From Roseibium aggregatum (GTDB lineage: Bacteria > Pseudomonadota > Alphaproteobacteria > Rhizobiales > Stappiaceae), in the NCBI RefSeq assembly GCF_017309185.1, contig NZ_JAEKJZ010000002.1, positions 496,001 through 560,000 of the forward strand: a stretch of DNA of 64,000 nt, written 5' to 3'. Positions 53,780 to 62,773 of the stretch are shown piece after piece; position 1 is the first letter of the stretch, and every line of letters begins with the position of its first letter. Below the pieces are notes generated by a model, which was not told the origin of the DNA, did not search any database, and saw only the letters and a program-made list of their open reading frames with translations. Made by a program: the position numbers and the translations under genes.

Positions 53780-55270
53780 TCATTCGTCCTCGATCCGCAC
53801 CGGCACGAATCGCACGTCGCCGGTCGGATTGGAAAGAAGCAGCAGGGCGGAGCGACGGCCGTCTTCCTTGAGCTTCTTGATCTCCGCTTCGACATCGGCC
53901 GGAGTATCAACCGGCTCCTGCGCGACTTCCTTGATGACGTCCCCGGCCATCACCCGCTTTTCTTCCGCGGACGTTCCCGGCTTGACTTCCGTGACGACGA
54001 CACCGGTGACGTCCTTGTCGATGGAGAACTGCTCCCGCAGGGCGTCGTCCAGTTCGGCAAGCACCATGCCGAGGACTTCGCTTTTTTCCGCCGGCTTGGG
54101 TTCCGGTTCGTCCTCTTCCGTCGCGCTCGCCTCGGTCACCGCGTTTTCCTCCAGACGCTCAAGCGTCACGGAAATGGTGACTTCCTCGCCCTTGCGCAGA
54201 ACGACGACTTCGACCTCTTTGCCGATGGCGGTTTCCGCGACCATCCGCGGCAGCTCTCGCATCGCCTCGACCTCGCGGCCGTCGAACTTCACGATGACGT
54301 CGCCCGGCTCGATCTTGGCCTTCGCGGCCGGCCCGTCGTCGGTCACTCCGGCAACGAGTGCGCCCATGGCCTCGTCCATGTCCAGGCTTTCTGCGATTTC
54401 GTCGGTGACTTCCTGAATGCGCACGCCGAGCCAGCCGCGACGGGTTTCCCCGAACTCGCGCAACTGGCCGATGACACGCATGGCCGTCTTGGCTGGAATC
54501 GCGAAACCGATGCCGATCGAGCCGCCCGACGGGGAAATGATCGCTGTATTGATCCCCACCACATTGCCGTCCATATCGAACAGCGGACCGCCGGAATTGC
54601 CTCGGTTGATGGAGGCATCGGTCTGGATGAAGTTGTCGTAGGGGCCGGCGTTGATATCGCGGTTACGGGCCGAAACGATCCCCACCGTCACCGTGCCGCC
54701 AAGGCCGAACGGATTGCCGATGGCCATCACCCAGTCGCCGACGCGGATCCTGTCGGAATCGCCGAAATTCACGTCCTTGAGCGGCTTTTCCGGCTCGACC
54801 TTCAACACGGCAAGATCGGTTTTCTCGTCGGTGCCGATCACCTCAGCCTTCAGTTTCGTGCCGTCGTTGAAATTCGCCGTCACCTCGTCCGCGCCCTCGA
54901 TGACGTGGTTGTTGGTGATGATGATGCCTTCCGTGCCGTCGATCACGAAGCCGGAGCCGAGCGACTGCACCCGGCGCGGCTGCTGCTCGTTTTCCCGGTT
55001 CTGGCGATTGAAGAATTCCTCGAAGAATTCCTGGAAGGGAGATCCGTCCGGCACCTGCGGCATCGGCACCGAGCGACGGCCCTGGACCGTTTGCGCCGTG
55101 GAAATGTTCACAACCGCGTCGGCAAGATCTTCCGCCAGATCGGCAACGGACACCGGTCCCTGAGCCCTGGCGGTCTGAACCGGTTGCACGGCAACCGTTC
55201 CGGCGAGTACAAGGCCTGCCGCCGCGAAGGCAATCCGGGACATTGCGCGGCGCATAGATTTTGGAGCCAT
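53780..55270 (-). CDS. degP: Periplasmic serine protease, DegP/HtrA family
   Basis: A 496-residue Do-type protease and chaperone. Signal peptide to about residue 36; protease domain with His122 (TNNHVIEG), Asp152 (KTDLAVLK) and Ser226 (RGNSGGPLF); two PDZ domains (about 270-370 and 395-490) linked by an acidic EEDEPEPKPAEKSE stretch. It degrades misfolded envelope proteins. It is downstream of hflK-hflC-DUF2065 in the same direction, across 158 bases. Confidence 0.96.
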   Translation of the reverse strand: MAPKSMRRAMSRIAFAAAGLVLAGTVAVQPVQTARAQGPVSVADLAEDLADAVVNISTAQTVQGRRSVPMPQVPDGSPFQEFFEEFFNRQNRENEQQPRRVQSLGSGFVIDGTEGIIITNNHVIEGADEVTANFNDGTKLKAEVIGTDEKTDLAVLKVEPEKPLKDVNFGDSDRIRVGDWVMAIGNPFGLGGTVTVGIVSARNRDINAGPYDNFIQTDASINRGNSGGPLFDMDGNVVGINTAIISPSGGSIGIGFAIPAKTAMRVIGQLREFGETRRGWLGVRIQEVTDEIAESLDMDEAMGALVAGVTDDGPAAKAKIEPGDVIVKFDGREVEAMRELPRMVAETAIGKEVEVVVLRKGEEVTISVTLERLEENAVTEASATEEDEPEPKPAEKSEVLGMVLAELDDALREQFSIDKDVTGVVVTEVKPGTSAEEKRVMAGDVIKEVAQEPVDTPADVEAEIKKLKEDGRRSALLLLSNPTGDVRFVPVRIEDE

Positions 55271-55428
55271 AAGGCTTTCTCCTCATCCCAGTCGGTTCAA
55301 CTGTTTTAAGAAGCGCAAACAGTCGTTGGGGGTATAGGCCATGGCCAGATCCTGGCAATGGCCGCTGCATCTAATCAGAATATAGAACGGGCGGGAGTTT
55401 TTTACGCCTCCCGCCCGAAAACTTTTCG

Positions 55429-55614
55429 TTATCCTCGGATGATCCACACAAGAAACAATCCACCGGCCGCAACGGCAAGGCCTGCGATGCGCAGGGTTTG
55501 TTCCGGTGTCTCGAGCGCGCTGCGCATCATGTTCTTCATTCCGCCGGGCAAAAGCGCGTAGAGCACGCCCTCAAACACCAGCATCAAGCCCAGCGCAGTG
55601 ACCAGATCACTCAT
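55429..55614 (-). CDS. DUF2065 (YjeT-like) small membrane protein
   Basis: A 61-residue protein with two membrane helices (about 4-24 and 41-58), LVTALGLMLVFEGVLYALLPG and LRIAGLAVAAGGLFLVW. Its ATG overlaps the hflC stop (ATGA). The family (YjeT in E. coli) is linked to hflK-hflC across proteobacteria. Function unknown. Confidence 0.93.
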   Translation of the reverse strand: MSDLVTALGLMLVFEGVLYALLPGGMKNMMRSALETPEQTLRIAGLAVAAGGLFLVWIIRG

Positions 55615-56561
55615 TGAGCGGCAAGCGAAGGCGACCTGCCGGAAGCCCCCGTGCCGCCGTTGTCATTGCCTGCGGACGGGAACTCTGCTCCGACCGGGTC
55701 CTTGAAAAACCGGAAGAAACTGGAGTCGGGAGACAATACCAGGCTCGTGTCGCCGGATTTCAGACCCGACTCATAGGCCTGCATGGAACGGTAGAAGGCG
55801 AAGAACTCGGGATCGGCGCCGAACGCCTCGGCAAAGATCTTGTTGCGCTCGGCGTCGCCGTCACCGCGGATGATTTCCGCGTCCCGTTTCGCCTCGGCCA
55901 CAAGCACCGTCGCGTCGCGATCCGCGCGCGACTTGATCCGGCGGGCGGCTTCCTCACCCTGCGCCCGGATTTCGGTTGCTTCCCGCTGACGCTCGGTCTG
56001 CATTCTCGCGTAGATCGCCTGGGAGTTCGCCTCAGGCAGGTCGGCGCGGCGAATCTTGACGTCGATCACCTCGATGCCAAGCTCGGACGCGGCCTGAGAC
56101 ACTTCGTTGCGGATCTCCTCCATCAGACCGGAACGGTCGTCGCGCACGATGGCCTCGAAGGAGGCCTTCGCCACCACGGAGCGGAGAGACGACTGCAGGA
56201 AGGTTGACAGGCGCTGATTGGCCTCCGGAATGTTGTTCACGCGCTGATAGAACAGCACGGGGTCCTGAATCCGGTAGCGCGCGAACGCATCGACGACCAG
56301 CCGTTTCAGATCCGCGGCGATGACCTCCTGAGAGGACATGTTCAGATCCAGAATGCGCTTGTCGAGATAAATGACGTTCTGGATCGGCCAGGGATACTTG
56401 ACCTTCAGGCCCGGATCGTCGCTGTCGGACTGGTTCACCACCCGGTCGATCTGACCGAAAGTGAGAACAAGCGCCTGCTGGGTCGGGTTCACCACGAACA
56501 GGCAAAGGTAGGCCGCGAAAGCGATGATAATGACAAAGATGCCAAGAATTGTTCCACGCAT
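55611..56561 (-). CDS. hflC: HflC, FtsH-associated SPFH membrane protein
   Basis: A 316-residue type II membrane protein: one N-terminal helix (about residues 5-22), then the SPFH/band-7 domain (LVLTFGQIDRVV...), and a coiled-coil (TERQREATEIRAQGEEAARRIKSRADRDATVLVAEAKRDAE, in parts). With HflK it forms the cage around the FtsH protease that restrains turnover of membrane proteins. Its start overlaps the hflK stop (TAATG). The C-terminal tail is Gly/Ser-rich and probably disordered. Confidence 0.96.
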   Translation of the reverse strand: MRGTILGIFVIIIAFAAYLCLFVVNPTQQALVLTFGQIDRVVNQSDSDDPGLKVKYPWPIQNVIYLDKRILDLNMSSQEVIAADLKRLVVDAFARYRIQDPVLFYQRVNNIPEANQRLSTFLQSSLRSVVAKASFEAIVRDDRSGLMEEIRNEVSQAASELGIEVIDVKIRRADLPEANSQAIYARMQTERQREATEIRAQGEEAARRIKSRADRDATVLVAEAKRDAEIIRGDGDAERNKIFAEAFGADPEFFAFYRSMQAYESGLKSGDTSLVLSPDSSFFRFFKDPVGAEFPSAGNDNGGTGASGRSPSLAAQ

Positions 56562-57742
56562 TACTGGGTTCCTCCCTGACGTGAGGACGGTGCGGAACCG
56601 CGCTGGTTCAGATTGTCGAGCGGCAGGAACGGCAGTACGCCGGGACCAGAAGCCTCGCTGTCGATGATGATCTTGTTGTTGCTTCCCAAAACTTTTTCCA
56701 GGGTTTCCAGATACATGCGCTCCCGGGTCACGTCCGGCGCGTTCTTGTACTGCTCGTAAATCTTGGTGAAACGCTGGGACTGACCGGTCGCCTCGGCGAT
56801 GGTCTGATCCTTGTAGGCGTTGGCCGCTTCCAGGACCCGGGCCGATTCACCGCGGGCTTCCGGAACCACCCGGTTGGCATAGGCTTCCGCCTCGTTGCGG
56901 ATACGTTCCTGGTCGGCGCGCGCGGCCTGAACGTCGCGGAAGGCGTCGATGACCTGCTGCGGCGGGTCAACCTTCTGCATCTGCACCTCGGTCACTTCGA
57001 TACCCGCTTTATAGGCGTCGAGCGTTTCCTGCATCAAGGTGCGGACATCGTTCTGGATGGTCACACGGTTCTGGGTCAGGATGGAATCGATATTGGTGCT
57101 GCCGACCACTTCACGCATGGCGCTTTCGGCAACCGCTTTCACGGTCCCTTGCGGGTTCTGGATGTTAAACAGGAAGTCGTTGATGTCCTGACGCGTGTTG
57201 CGGATACGCCACTGAACCTTGAAGCCGACATCGACGATGTTCTCATCGCCGGTCAGCATCAGGCTTTCCTCAGGCACGTCGCGGGCGCGCACCGAGGTAC
57301 CGACAACGGTTTCCTGAACGCCGACGGTCAGTTCCCGCTGGCGCTGAACCTGCGGCAGATAGACTTCGCCGATTGGATAGGGCCAGTTGTAGTTCAGTCC
57401 CGGAGGGGTCTGATCGACGACCTTGCCGAAGACCAGTTCGACACCGACCTCGCCTTCCTGAACGCGATAGAAGCCGGTGGCCAGCCAGACAACGAGAACG
57501 ACAAGAACGATGATCAGAATACCAAGAGCGCCCAGGCTGCCACCGCCTCCCGGAAGAACGGTCTTCATGCGGTCCTGCGTGCGCTTCAACAGTTCTTCCA
57601 GATCCGGCGGCGTTCCGCCACCTCCCCGGTTCGGACCACCACCCCAGGGGCCGTTGTTGTTACCGCCGCCCCATGGGCCGCCATTGTTTCCGCCACCCTT
57701 CCAGGGGCCGCCGCCACCTGACTGATTGCTCCAAGGCATCAA
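56561..57742 (-). CDS. hflK: HflK, FtsH-associated SPFH membrane protein
   Basis: A 393-residue protein. The first about 50 residues are a Gly/Asn/Trp-rich low-complexity segment (GGGGPWKGGGNNGGPWGGG), as in other alphaproteobacterial HflK. One membrane helix is at about 73-93 (LGILIIVLVVLVVWLATGF), followed by the SPFH domain and a coiled coil. Partner of HflC; together they regulate FtsH. First gene of hflK-hflC-DUF2065. Confidence 0.96.
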   Translation of the reverse strand: MMPWSNQSGGGGPWKGGGNNGGPWGGGNNNGPWGGGPNRGGGGTPPDLEELLKRTQDRMKTVLPGGGGSLGALGILIIVLVVLVVWLATGFYRVQEGEVGVELVFGKVVDQTPPGLNYNWPYPIGEVYLPQVQRQRELTVGVQETVVGTSVRARDVPEESLMLTGDENIVDVGFKVQWRIRNTRQDINDFLFNIQNPQGTVKAVAESAMREVVGSTNIDSILTQNRVTIQNDVRTLMQETLDAYKAGIEVTEVQMQKVDPPQQVIDAFRDVQAARADQERIRNEAEAYANRVVPEARGESARVLEAANAYKDQTIAEATGQSQRFTKIYEQYKNAPDVTRERMYLETLEKVLGSNNKIIIDSEASGPGVLPFLPLDNLNQRGSAPSSRQGGTQ

Positions 57743-58061
57743 AACTTCCTTCTGTGAAATCCGGCAGGCGTTGCCGGACTGTATCGGCTTAGGTTCCCGT
57801 TGAACGACAAAAAGCAGAAGAACTCATCGGACTTCAATTTTTAGAAGCACCTTTCACGCTCCGCGGAACGAGGGACGCTCATAGTCTTCACCGTTCTGAC
57901 TCACCGTTCGTTATAGGGAGGTTACCGGATGCTTTCAACGAAAAGCCCTGGCTCCTCCCTTTCGCGATCTTCGGCGATTTCCCGTGCCGCAGGTGGGGCC
58001 CTGGGCCTCTTATGTCAAGGCTGGTGCGGAAAAATGTCCCGCTGCGTTTTTCGGAAGCGGA
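57743..58061. other. Intergenic region upstream of hflK
   Basis: A 319-base gap with no supported gene. It should contain the hflK promoter, since the upstream genes have a different base composition. No heat-shock promoter was recognised with confidence. Confidence 0.4.
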
Positions 58062-58544
58062 TCACCCCTTCCGGACCATGTCGACATGCGGGATACCGTC
58101 TTCGATGTAAATCTCCGAAACGGTTTCGAAGCCAAAGGAACGGTAAAACTCTTCCAGATAGGTCTGGGCGGACAACAGTATCCTGCAACCGGGAACCAGT
58201 TCCCGCGCCTTTTCGATGCCGGCCCGCATCAGGAACCGCCCAAGCCCGAGGCCGCGTGCCTGCGGTGCGATGACCACCCGGCCGATCCGTGCCTCGCCCG
58301 CCTCCTTGTCGGTGAACAGCCTGATGGCGCCGGCGATCGCGCCTCTCCCCGTCTCCTGCCCGCTTTCCGTCTCCTGAATGAGAAAATGCAGGGCTTCAGG
58401 GTCCTTGCCGTCGATATCGGCGAACAGGGAGGCCTGCTCCACGATGAAGACATCCTGCCGCAGCTTCAGAAGATCGTGAACCTCGAGAGCGCCGAGGGCG
58501 GTAAATTCGATCCAGCGGCCAGTGAGATGATCTGGGAGCCTCAT
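58062..58544 (-). CDS. GNAT family N-acetyltransferase (ElaA-like)
   Basis: A 160-residue acetyltransferase resembling ElaA: MRLPDHLTGRWIEF, ALEVHDLLKLRQDVFIVEQASLF (in parts), then RIGRVVIAPQARGLGLGRFLM as the CoA loop and LEEFYRSFGFETVSEIYIEDGIPHVDM as the C-terminal hallmark. It begins 11 bases after the stop of the A+T-rich DHFR gene, yet its own G+C is normal. The ATG at 58544 was chosen; a GTG at 58565 would overlap the DHFR gene. Confidence 0.9.
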   Translation of the reverse strand: MRLPDHLTGRWIEFTALGALEVHDLLKLRQDVFIVEQASLFADIDGKDPEALHFLIQETESGQETGRGAIAGAIRLFTDKEAGEARIGRVVIAPQARGLGLGRFLMRAGIEKARELVPGCRILLSAQTYLEEFYRSFGFETVSEIYIEDGIPHVDMVRKG

Positions 58545-58555
58545 CCTAGTGAAAT

Positions 58556-59269
58556 TTACGCGCACTCGCGAGAGGCAAACATTTCAGTTTGCGGAGCGTC
58601 ATCCTCGGCTTGCACGACTTCTCTGCTCTTCAGCTTCTTTTTAAATTGCTCTTTCTGCATTTCACTCAAGAAGTCTACTTTCGGGCTAATGTCGGTATAG
58701 AATTGATCAATATCCAAGATCCGGACGTTTTGCATTCTTCGTTCCAGCTCAGTAATCCTGAAAGGATAATCATCATCTTCAGATTTTGAATACTCTGTTT
58801 CGCTTATCGTTCTCCACTGCCGCCCATCATACTCAAAATCAAAGTACGCGTCACCGACGACATCAGGAGCAAAAACCTCAGTAAGATAAACCCTGTTACA
58901 GAACTTCCTGAACAATTTGTAGATTTGATCACCGCCTATGACAAAAAATTCCTTTTGATCATTTAGGATCGAAAAAAAATCTGCAGCAAAAAATGCCGCT
59001 TCAACATTTGTGACAGCTTCTACTGTGTTCGGGAGACCTTCAGTATTCCGGGTTAGGACAATATTTTTTCTATTTGGAAGAGGCCTCCCAATAGAGTCAA
59101 AAGTTTTCCGCCCCATGATCACTGCTTTTTTCTGCGTGAGCTCTTTAAAGTTCTTGAGGTCACTTTTCAAATGCCATGGCAGTTGGTTTTCACAACCAAT
59201 AACGTAATCCGGATAACTACGCGCTACTATGAATGATATCGACGGTAGAGCGATTTTCCGAACAGACAT
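58556..59269 (-). CDS. folA: Dihydrofolate reductase with C-terminal extension, A+T-rich
   Basis: A 237-residue DHFR. Active-site blocks: ISFIVARSYPDYVIGCENQLPWHL, the catalytic acid in KSDLKNFK, AVIMGRKTFDSIGRPLPNRKNIVLTR (in parts), FFVIGGDQIY and VYLTEV. The fold ends near residue 175; about 60 extra, charged residues follow, not seen in typical 160-170 residue enzymes. Base composition is far lower in G+C than any other gene here, with codons such as AAA, TTT and GAA preferred. The ATG at 59269 follows GGGGAAG. It lies where folA usually precedes hflK in alphaproteobacteria, but thyA is missing. Xenologous replacement is inferred. Confidence 0.92.
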   Translation of the reverse strand: MSVRKIALPSISFIVARSYPDYVIGCENQLPWHLKSDLKNFKELTQKKAVIMGRKTFDSIGRPLPNRKNIVLTRNTEGLPNTVEAVTNVEAAFFAADFFSILNDQKEFFVIGGDQIYKLFRKFCNRVYLTEVFAPDVVGDAYFDFEYDGRQWRTISETEYSKSEDDDYPFRITELERRMQNVRILDIDQFYTDISPKVDFLSEMQKEQFKKKLKSREVVQAEDDAPQTEMFASRECA

Positions 59270-59639
59270 TTTCTTCCCCATGTTGACGATTTTCGACCGA
59301 CAGATTCAGAAGCCGTTTGATCGATCGTCAGGTCTTTAAGCAGCAAAATTTTTGTCAGAGCGTGTAGCTAAATTATCCGACGACGCAACCCCCTCTTCAA
59401 AGCTAAATTTGTTGAGTCTTCAAACGGAGCATCTCTCAGAATGTCTCTCCATTCAATCACCTTAGGATTAGAGTTTTCCAATGTCGCGAAATTTGACCGA
59501 CTGCTGCCTAAAAAATTCAAATTTCAACAGAGACTTCCAGAAACAATGCACACTGCAAACCAAGTTTCGTCATATCGTTGTCAAATTTATCGTCGTTCAA
59601 AATGAGTCAAAAAAACAAATAAACCTGAGGTAGTAAGGC
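59270..59639. other. A+T-rich gap upstream of the foreign-looking DHFR
   Basis: This 370-base stretch shares the low G+C of the DHFR gene. On the minus strand a 50-codon frame (59368-59520, TTG start, ending KRGLRRRII) contains protein-like text (KVIEWRDILRDAPFEDSTNLALK) but is too short to call; it may be a remnant of a gene brought in with DHFR. No thyA fragment was recognised. Confidence 0.5.
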
Positions 59640-60014
59640 GTGTCCGATTTGATGGAAACCGTTCTGATCGAACGCACCCGGGAGCTGATCCCGGACGCCC
59701 TTGTCGAACAAAAACGCATGTTCGGTTCGACCTGCTTCATGGTCAGCGGCAACCTCTTGATCTGCGCCTCCAAGCGCGGTCTCATGGTTCGGGTCGGCAA
59801 GGAGCAGGAAGCCGAGGCCCTCGCCAGACCCCACGCCTCCCCGGCCCATCCCTCGGGCCGGCCGATGCCGGGGTTCATCCGGGTCGCGCTGGAAGGTGTT
59901 GAAACGGACGAGGACCTGAAGGCCTGGATCGAGCTCGCCAGGACCTATGTCTGCGCCTTGCCGCCGAAGGCCGCCAGGGAGAAAAGGCCGAAGGCATCCA
60001 AACACAAACCCTGA
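59640..60014 (+). CDS. TfoX N-terminal domain protein
   Basis: A 124-residue protein of the TfoX_N family: LIPDALVEQKRMFGSTCFMVSGNLLICA, LMVRVG, and GRPMPGFIRVALEGVETDEDLKAWI. Stand-alone TfoX_N proteins are common and of unknown function; competence control is known only for the two-domain Tfox/Sxy proteins. Starts with GTG behind GAGG; an ATG four codons in is an alternative. The G+C returns to the genome norm inside this gene, marking the edge of the A+T-rich block. Confidence 0.9.
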   Translation: MSDLMETVLIERTRELIPDALVEQKRMFGSTCFMVSGNLLICASKRGLMVRVGKEQEAEALARPHASPAHPSGRPMPGFIRVALEGVETDEDLKAWIELARTYVCALPPKAAREKRPKASKHKP

Positions 60015-60042
60015 AACCATGGAAAAGCGTTGGAAAATACTT

Positions 60043-60062
60043 GATCCAAAGCGCTTTGGATC
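60043..60062. promoter_or_regulatory. Perfect 20-bp LacI-type operator before the beta-glucosidase
   Basis: GATCCAAAGCGCTTTGGATC is a perfect palindrome with the AAAGCGCTTT core typical of LacI-family sugar regulators. It ends 35 bases before the beta-glucosidase start and follows the tfoX-like gene. No LacI gene is in the window, so the regulator acts from elsewhere. Confidence 0.75.
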
Positions 60063-60096
60063 TTATCACCGTGCCGTCCTGCCCTCCCAACGCGAG

Positions 60097-61479
60097 ATGA
60101 GACCCATGGCCCCGACCCCAGAGCTGGCCCAAGAGCTGGCCCAGCGCTTTCCCAAGGACTTCCTGTTCGGCGTGGCCACCGCCGCCTATCAGATCGAGGG
60201 GGCAGCCAAAGAAGACGGCCGCAAACCCAGCATCTGGGACGCGTTCTCGAAAATGCCCGGCCGGGTCTACCAGCGGCACTCGGGCGACGTTGCCTGCGAT
60301 CACTATCATCGCTTCGAAAGCGACCTCGATCTGATCAAGTCCCTGGGCGTCGGTGCCTACCGGTTTTCCATCGCCTGGCCGCGCATTCTCCCCGACGGCC
60401 GCGGCACGGTGAACGACAAGGGCCTGGATTTCTATGACCGCCTGATCGATGGCATGGTGGCCCGCGGCCTCAAGGTCTATCCGACCCTTTACCACTGGGA
60501 CCTGCCCCTGATGCTGTCGGGCGACGGCGGCTGGACAGCGCGCAGCACGGCGGAGGCATTCGCAGAGTACACCGACGTCGTGGTCCGGCGGCTGGGCGAC
60601 CGCATGGATGCGCTGGCAACCATCAACGAGCCCTGGTGCATCTGCCATTTGAGCCATCTTTACGGCATTCACGCACCGGGTGAAAAAAGCATGGAGGCCT
60701 TCGCCACCGCCCTGCACACGCTGAACCTCGCCCACGGCATGAGCGTTCAGGCCGCGCGCGCCGCCCGCTCCGACCTGCCGATGGGCATCGTGATCAACGC
60801 CCATTCCGTCTATCCCGTCAGCGATACGCCGGACGACCGGGCAGCCGCCGAACGCGCCTTCCTGTTCAACAACGATGTCTATTTCTCACCGGTGTTCAAA
60901 GGCTCCTATCATCCGGAAGTGCTCGAAGCCTTCGGCGGCATGATGGACATCCGGGACGGCGATCTGGGCATCATCAGCCAGCCGCTCGACTGGTGGGGCC
61001 TGAACTACTACACGCCGATGCGCGTCAGACACGATCCGGCGGAAGGGAGCGACTACCCGCGTACCATATCCGTCCCGCCGGAAAAAAGCCCGGACCTGAC
61101 GGACATAGGCTGGGAGGTCTACGAGACAGGCCTGACGGATCTTCTGAAAGAGCTTTATGCCCGCTACCCGCTGCCGGTCTGTTTCATTACCGAAAACGGC
61201 GCCTGCTACAACGACGAGCCGGAAAATGGCGTGATCGACGACCGGCGCAGGATCGCCTATCTGGACAAGCACTTCGGCGCGGTTGCCGATGCCGTGGATG
61301 CGGGCGTTCCCGTGAAAGGGTACTTCCTCTGGAGCCTGATGGACAATTACGAATGGGCGGAAGGCTACCGGATGCGCTTCGGCATCGTACATGTCGACTA
61401 TGAGACCCAGGTGCGCACGCTGAAAAACAGCGCCCTGTGGTACCGCGACCTGATCGGAATTCATGAAGAGGAGCGGTGA
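60097..61479 (+). CDS. Beta-glucosidase, glycoside hydrolase family 1
   Basis: A 460-residue cytoplasmic GH1 enzyme. The acid/base is Glu178 in TINEPW and the nucleophile is Glu366 in ITENGA. The N-terminal FLFGVATAAYQIEGA and the YHWDLPLML block are typical. It hydrolyses beta-glucosides such as cellobiose. Starts at 60097 (MRPMAPTP) or 60106 are both possible; longer frames run through the operator. Control by a LacI-type repressor is inferred from the palindrome. No sugar transporter is adjacent. Confidence 0.95.
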   Translation: MRPMAPTPELAQELAQRFPKDFLFGVATAAYQIEGAAKEDGRKPSIWDAFSKMPGRVYQRHSGDVACDHYHRFESDLDLIKSLGVGAYRFSIAWPRILPDGRGTVNDKGLDFYDRLIDGMVARGLKVYPTLYHWDLPLMLSGDGGWTARSTAEAFAEYTDVVVRRLGDRMDALATINEPWCICHLSHLYGIHAPGEKSMEAFATALHTLNLAHGMSVQAARAARSDLPMGIVINAHSVYPVSDTPDDRAAAERAFLFNNDVYFSPVFKGSYHPEVLEAFGGMMDIRDGDLGIISQPLDWWGLNYYTPMRVRHDPAEGSDYPRTISVPPEKSPDLTDIGWEVYETGLTDLLKELYARYPLPVCFITENGACYNDEPENGVIDDRRRIAYLDKHFGAVADAVDAGVPVKGYFLWSLMDNYEWAEGYRMRFGIVHVDYETQVRTLKNSALWYRDLIGIHEEER

Positions 61480-61520
61480 GACCGGCGGGGTCGCGTTTCC
61501 CCCTTCCGCCCGTGTTCTTC

Positions 61521-62591
61521 CTATGCCTCCAGAAAACTCCCAAGAATAATCTCGCTCCAGACCTTCGTCGGCGGGATCCATGCGTCCCAGTTGTTGTAAT
61601 CCCCCGCGAAAACCACCGCGGCGCAATCGGCCTTCGGGCAGATCCAGAGCCGCTGGCCGCCATTGCCGAAACCGGCGATCCAGGCCGTCGGTCCGCCGAA
61701 GGCCGGAACGGGCGCCTGGCCGCAAAACCAGAAACAACCGTAGTCAGGCCCCTCTGTCGTGGAAACCAGCGGCCGCGTCGAGGCGACGATCCAGGCTTCC
61801 GGAACGACTTGCCTGCCGGCCCACTTGCCGTTGTTCAGGACCAGCCGGCCGATCTTCAAAAGGTTAGGCGCGGTCATACGAAGACCCGAAGCCGGGGAAT
61901 GGGTTCCATCCGGGCCAGCGGTCCACTCGAAACGGCCGATACCGAGCGGCTCGAACAGGGCCTTTCGGGCAAAATCCGGCAACGGCAGCCCGGTGCCCCG
62001 GCGGATAATCTCGCCGATCAACGCAGTCGCTCCGCCGCTATAGATCCAGCGCTCGCCCGGCTCCGCCACAAGCGGCCGGTCCAGAATGTAGCGGTGACGG
62101 TCCGGCGCCATTTCCATGGCGATTTCGCTGTTTTCCGGCCCGGTGTAGGGCTTGCTTTCGTCCCATTCCATGCCGAGCGTCATGGTCAGCGCGTGCTCGA
62201 CCGTCCGGCTCATCCGTTGCGGATCGGCGGCGAGATCGGGATACTCGGGAAAGAGGCTCAGGATCGGCGTGTCCAGCCGGGGCACGAGCCCTCTCTCAAG
62301 GGCAATCCCGTAAAGCAGGCTGACGATGCTCTTGGAAACCGAGCGCAGATCGTGCAGCGTGTCCTCCGAAAACGCCACCTCCCCAAGCGGCCGCCCCCAG
62401 TTCTCGTCCGGCCCCCTACCGTAGCTTTCCAGAACCGTTTCGCCGGAGCGCTCGGCCAGAACAGCGTGGAGATGGGGCAACTGCCCGGCTTGCTCACCGC
62501 TTGTCAGCTTGCGCCCGATCATCGGATCGAAGCCGAGATTTTCGGCGGCGAGAGCATGGGGAGAGAGAGAAAGAGACGCCACAGATTTCAT
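61521..62591 (-). CDS. Serine hydrolase, beta-lactamase/penicillin-binding fold (class C-like)
   Basis: A 356-residue protein. The nucleophile motif SVSK (Ser84-Lys87) and the YSG motif (Tyr184-Gly186) place it in the class C beta-lactamase/esterase family; the usual third motif (KTG-like HxG) is not evident, and WIAGFGNGGQ may serve instead. There is no clear signal peptide from the ATG at 62591, which suggests a cytoplasmic esterase or 6-aminohexanoate-hydrolase type enzyme rather than a resistance lactamase. It converges with the beta-glucosidase gene. Confidence 0.88.
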   Translation of the reverse strand: MKSVASLSLSPHALAAENLGFDPMIGRKLTSGEQAGQLPHLHAVLAERSGETVLESYGRGPDENWGRPLGEVAFSEDTLHDLRSVSKSIVSLLYGIALERGLVPRLDTPILSLFPEYPDLAADPQRMSRTVEHALTMTLGMEWDESKPYTGPENSEIAMEMAPDRHRYILDRPLVAEPGERWIYSGGATALIGEIIRRGTGLPLPDFARKALFEPLGIGRFEWTAGPDGTHSPASGLRMTAPNLLKIGRLVLNNGKWAGRQVVPEAWIVASTRPLVSTTEGPDYGCFWFCGQAPVPAFGGPTAWIAGFGNGGQRLWICPKADCAAVVFAGDYNNWDAWIPPTKVWSEIILGSFLEA

Positions 62592-62773
62592 CCGATTGAA
62601 GAGAGCACCATCCGCATTTTGACGGAGTTTCTGGCGAATGCGAACCTTTTTCCCGGCCGCTCCATCCAAAAAAAGGGGCAAGTCTGCTTGACCTTCCAGC
62701 GGCTGGAGACCCAATGTTTTTCACCGGCCGCACGTTCCGGCAGCAGACAAGCGTTTTCTCGGGACATCACGTC

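Noticed and set aside
53627..55309. 560-codon plus-strand open frame across degP
   Set aside because: It is a mirror frame of degP, whose catalytic triad and PDZ domains are intact on the minus strand.
59368..59520. 50-codon frame in the A+T-rich gap before DHFR
   Set aside because: The text looks protein-like but it is too short, has only a TTG start and matches no family; it is noted as a possible remnant only.
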